From assembly GCA_022567135.1 (NCBI GenBank), contig JADFHP010000007.1, positions 1-42,437 on the forward strand: DNA of 42,437 nt. Reading direction: 5' to 3'. Position numbers and translations under genes: made by a program. This document shows positions 40,909-42,437 of this stretch, piece by piece. This DNA is from Chloroflexota bacterium. Lineage in GTDB: Bacteria; Chloroflexota; Dehalococcoidia; Lucifugimonadales; Lucifugimonadaceae. The notes under the pieces were generated by a model. The model was not told the origin of the DNA, did not search any database, and saw only the letters and a program-made list of their open reading frames with translations. Every line of letters begins with the position of its first letter. The first letter of the stretch is position 1.

Positions 40909-41736
40909 CTCACTCCTGTCGGTACACGCGTTGTGCGTGATTGTATGCGTCAAACATTTATGTTGCCGGGAATCATACGCGATACGCGGGAGATGGGCTG
41001 GGCGCGATCGGATAGAAAGATAGCGCGGGACGACGGCCGGACTCATCGGTCCGCCTGAGGCGGATTGAGGCGTTGCAGTGCGCGCCCCGGTCGCTCTCAT
41101 GAAACTTTTGCGGTGGCCTGACGTTCATTCCCGGTCCGTCCTGCTGAGGCGTACCTATCGGCCTGAAGCGGATGCCGGGGTCAGGTCAGCGTCTTGTTGA
41201 CAAGGAGCACCCTGCGCTCCCAGGTCCGGCTTGCCGTTGTCGGCCCACGTCCGACGGGTGTCAGGTGACGGCGTCCCGGTGGTATGACCTCGCCGTGTTC
41301 CAAGCTGGAACAATGCGGCGCTACTTGTTGAATTTTTCGCCAGAGCCACCAGTTTTGAGGAGTTTCAACGAAATCCCCGGGCTGCTGGCGTTTCCGCCCC
41401 GCCGATGGCGAGGCCATAAGCTGAGGCGGAATACCGATGAGTTATGGCCGTGCCCGCACTGAGATATAGGTGTGCCGGGTGACGGATGCGATCTGTTGTC
41501 TGTTTGTGGCGTCTCCTCTGTATATTCGACTGGCGGCAGCCTGTTCTATACGTCCCCTTTGGGGGAAGACATAGAAGGTTGCATTCTGGTCACTGTGGTC
41601 GTCCTGGCTGGCTCAATTGCCTGCTCCAGTGAGCCATTGGAGCGGGCAGAAACCAGAACGTATGTTCTTATTGTATGGGAGGACGGCGGGTTGGTCAAGG
41701 GGATGGTGGCGGGAGTGCAACGGAGTCGAACCATAC
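40909..41736. other. Region without a supportable gene
   Basis: About 830 bp. It holds the duplicated upstream segment of PlsY copy B (to about 40996) and a perfect small palindromic hairpin CCGCC-TGA-GGCGG (41051-41063). No open frame on either strand has a ribosome-binding site plus a recognisable family. A frame at 41472-41912 begins with a weak lipoprotein-like hydrophobic stretch and then runs out of frame into the recombinase remnant. The region looks decayed. Confidence 0.5.
40961..40996. repeat. Upstream repeat of PlsY copy B
   Basis: Partner of 40071-40106 (31 of 36 identical), 53 bp before the copy B start codon. Confidence 0.8.
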
Positions 41737-41907
41737 GCGCACATCGCCCTCGCGCAAACCGAAGGACGCACGCCGGCGGAGTTGAAGATCGTGCAGGAGC
41801 GGTCGGGGTATTTTCCCGCGGCGATCACTATGTATGGGTACGGCCACGGCTCAGAGGAATTACAGCGAGAGGCGACGGAGCGGTTCGCGGCGATGCTAGA
41901 TGCCTGA
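41737..41907 (+). pseudogene. C-terminal remnant of a tyrosine recombinase/integrase
   Basis: The frame reads AHIALAQTEGRTPAELKIVQ, then ERSGYFPAAITMYGYGHG, then ELQREATERFAAMLDA. This follows the end of phage-type integrases (pattern ...VVQERLGHSSIAITLDTYGH...AAERFAALLD). The usual LGH has become SGY and the spacing around the catalytic Tyr is disturbed. The catalytic core and N-terminal domains are absent. It is best read as debris of an old mobile element. Confidence 0.6.
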
Positions 41908-42049
41908 CTTGAGGCGAGCTGGCATCTCGGGGTTTGCACCCACCCACCTGATCTGGTCTACTGCCGGGCAGGGGCTGGGGGTTCGCTCAACCTCGTTTGC
42001 GGGCCTGCCTGTTCAACACCCACCGATCCAGGCAGTCAAGGAGGAAGCG

Positions 42050-42437
42050 ATGTCAGAATTGAACAAGTCCATTGTGAAGCGAGTCCCGGAGGAGATAACC
42101 AGCCAGGGGAAGTTTGAACTCATTGACGAAATATTTGCCCCAAACTTTGTCGATCACACTTACGTGCCGGCCTTTGGGCTCTCACCCGGCCGGGAGGGGA
42201 TAAGGCAGTTCATCACGATGCTGCGAACGGGATTTCCAGACATAGATATCAAGGTTCAGGACTCATTCGCTGAAGGCGACAAAGTAGTGGTTCGCAATCT
42301 CTCGAAAGGAACCCATACCGGCGAGTTCATGGGCATGGCACCTACGGGCAAAGAAGCGACCTGGACAGAGATACACATCGTTCGCTTCGAGGGTGGCCAG
42401 ATCGCGGAACACTGGGCAAATGTGGACCAACTAGGAA
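42050..42437 (+). CDS. SnoaL-like ester cyclase (3' end cut by window)
   Basis: About 129 codons are visible from ATG 42050, with AAGGAGG 6 nt upstream. The sequence has the SnoaL/ester cyclase pattern: FAPNFVDHTY, REGIRQFITMLRTGFPDIDI, DKVVVRNLSKGTHTGEFMGM, PTGKEATWTEIHIVRFEGGQIAEHWAN. Members are small alpha+beta barrel enzymes, often of unknown substrate. It is probably nearly complete, since the family end (WxxxD near the C-terminus) is seen. Confidence 0.87.
   Translation, partial: MSELNKSIVKRVPEEITSQGKFELIDEIFAPNFVDHTYVPAFGLSPGREGIRQFITMLRTGFPDIDIKVQDSFAEGDKVVVRNLSKGTHTGEFMGMAPTGKEATWTEIHIVRFEGGQIAEHWANVDQLG

Noticed and set aside
41706-41736. tRNA 3'-end-like sequence (GTCGAACCA on the plus strand) beside the integrase remnant, as a possible attachment site.
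   Set aside because: Only about three of five T-stem pairs form and no anticodon or acceptor partner is seen.
41472-41912. A 146-codon frame with a hydrophobic stretch ending in GSIACSS, like a lipoprotein signal.
   Set aside because: The lipobox lacks Leu at -3, no charged N-region or ribosome-binding site is seen, and the second half is out of frame with the recombinase remnant.
1-42437. CRISPR arrays, rRNA genes and intact insertion sequences.
   Set aside because: No regularly spaced direct repeats, rRNA segments or transposase with terminal inverted repeats were seen.

Overview
The window is a gene-dense, GC-rich bacterial chromosome segment with about 44 protein genes, one tRNA, a few readable promoters and one clear decayed region near the right end. 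Gene content points to a free-living heterotroph, probably a Chloroflexota (Dehalococcoidia/SAR202-like) bacterium: long-form NadA, tandem M20 amidohydrolases, many acetyltransferases, LUD/LutABC, an L-2-hydroxyglutarate oxidase-like protein, an Mo-hydroxylase, and promoters of the form TTGACC-N17/18-TAnnnT. That taxonomic call is inference from gene families, not from a marker-gene search.

Left part (1-9.5 kb). A minus-strand run of tRNA-Ser(GCU), miaB and nadA (ATGA-coupled) is followed by a minus-strand moaDE-DUF402-GNAT cluster. Two tandem GNAT acetyltransferases, an extended SDR sugar epimerase and a fumarylacetoacetate hydrolase-family enzyme lie on the plus strand. A two-subunit molybdenum hydroxylase ([2Fe-2S] subunit plus Moco subunit, no FAD subunit) is on the minus strand. 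The MoaD-MoaE fusion would supply molybdopterin for it.

Housekeeping part (9.6-17.3 kb). rpsP-khpA-rimM runs from a good promoter, then yebC from its own promoter. A membrane-anchored Clp-repeat protein converges on yebC with overlapping CTAG stops. Next come a 59-residue Cys/His microprotein, a methyltransferase, a PH-like membrane protein with no canonical start codon, uvrB and a glycine-tailed RRM protein.

Middle part (17.3-25.9 kb). This holds an MFS exporter, an APH-family kinase, a second Cys/His microprotein with exactly the same metal-ligand spacing as the first, a split DUF59 + Mrp/NBP35 iron-sulfur pair, an orphan CheX, a 3-hydroxyisobutyrate dehydrogenase-like reductase and a GNAT. 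The most interesting gene here is a DsbA/FrnE-family oxidoreductase on the minus strand. The first Cys of its CPWC active site is encoded by an in-frame TGA, and a hairpin meeting the usual bacterial SECIS spacing rules follows at once. I read this as a UPWC selenoprotein. It is the last gene of a tight minus-strand run: M20, M20, unknown protein, pentapeptide-repeat protein, FrnE.

Right part (25.9-42.4 kb). Two tandem M20 amidohydrolases sit beside a 2-hydroxyacid and glycerate metabolism block: glycerate kinase, a PEP-utilizer swivel-domain protein, LutCBA on the minus strand, divergent LhgO and an amidohydrolase. An orphan GAF-domain sensor histidine kinase follows. Two PlsY-like acyltransferase genes come from a tandem duplication that also copied about 90 bp upstream. 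After that is a stretch of roughly 0.8 kb with no supportable gene, a degraded tyrosine-recombinase C-terminus, and a SnoaL-like ester cyclase cut by the window edge.
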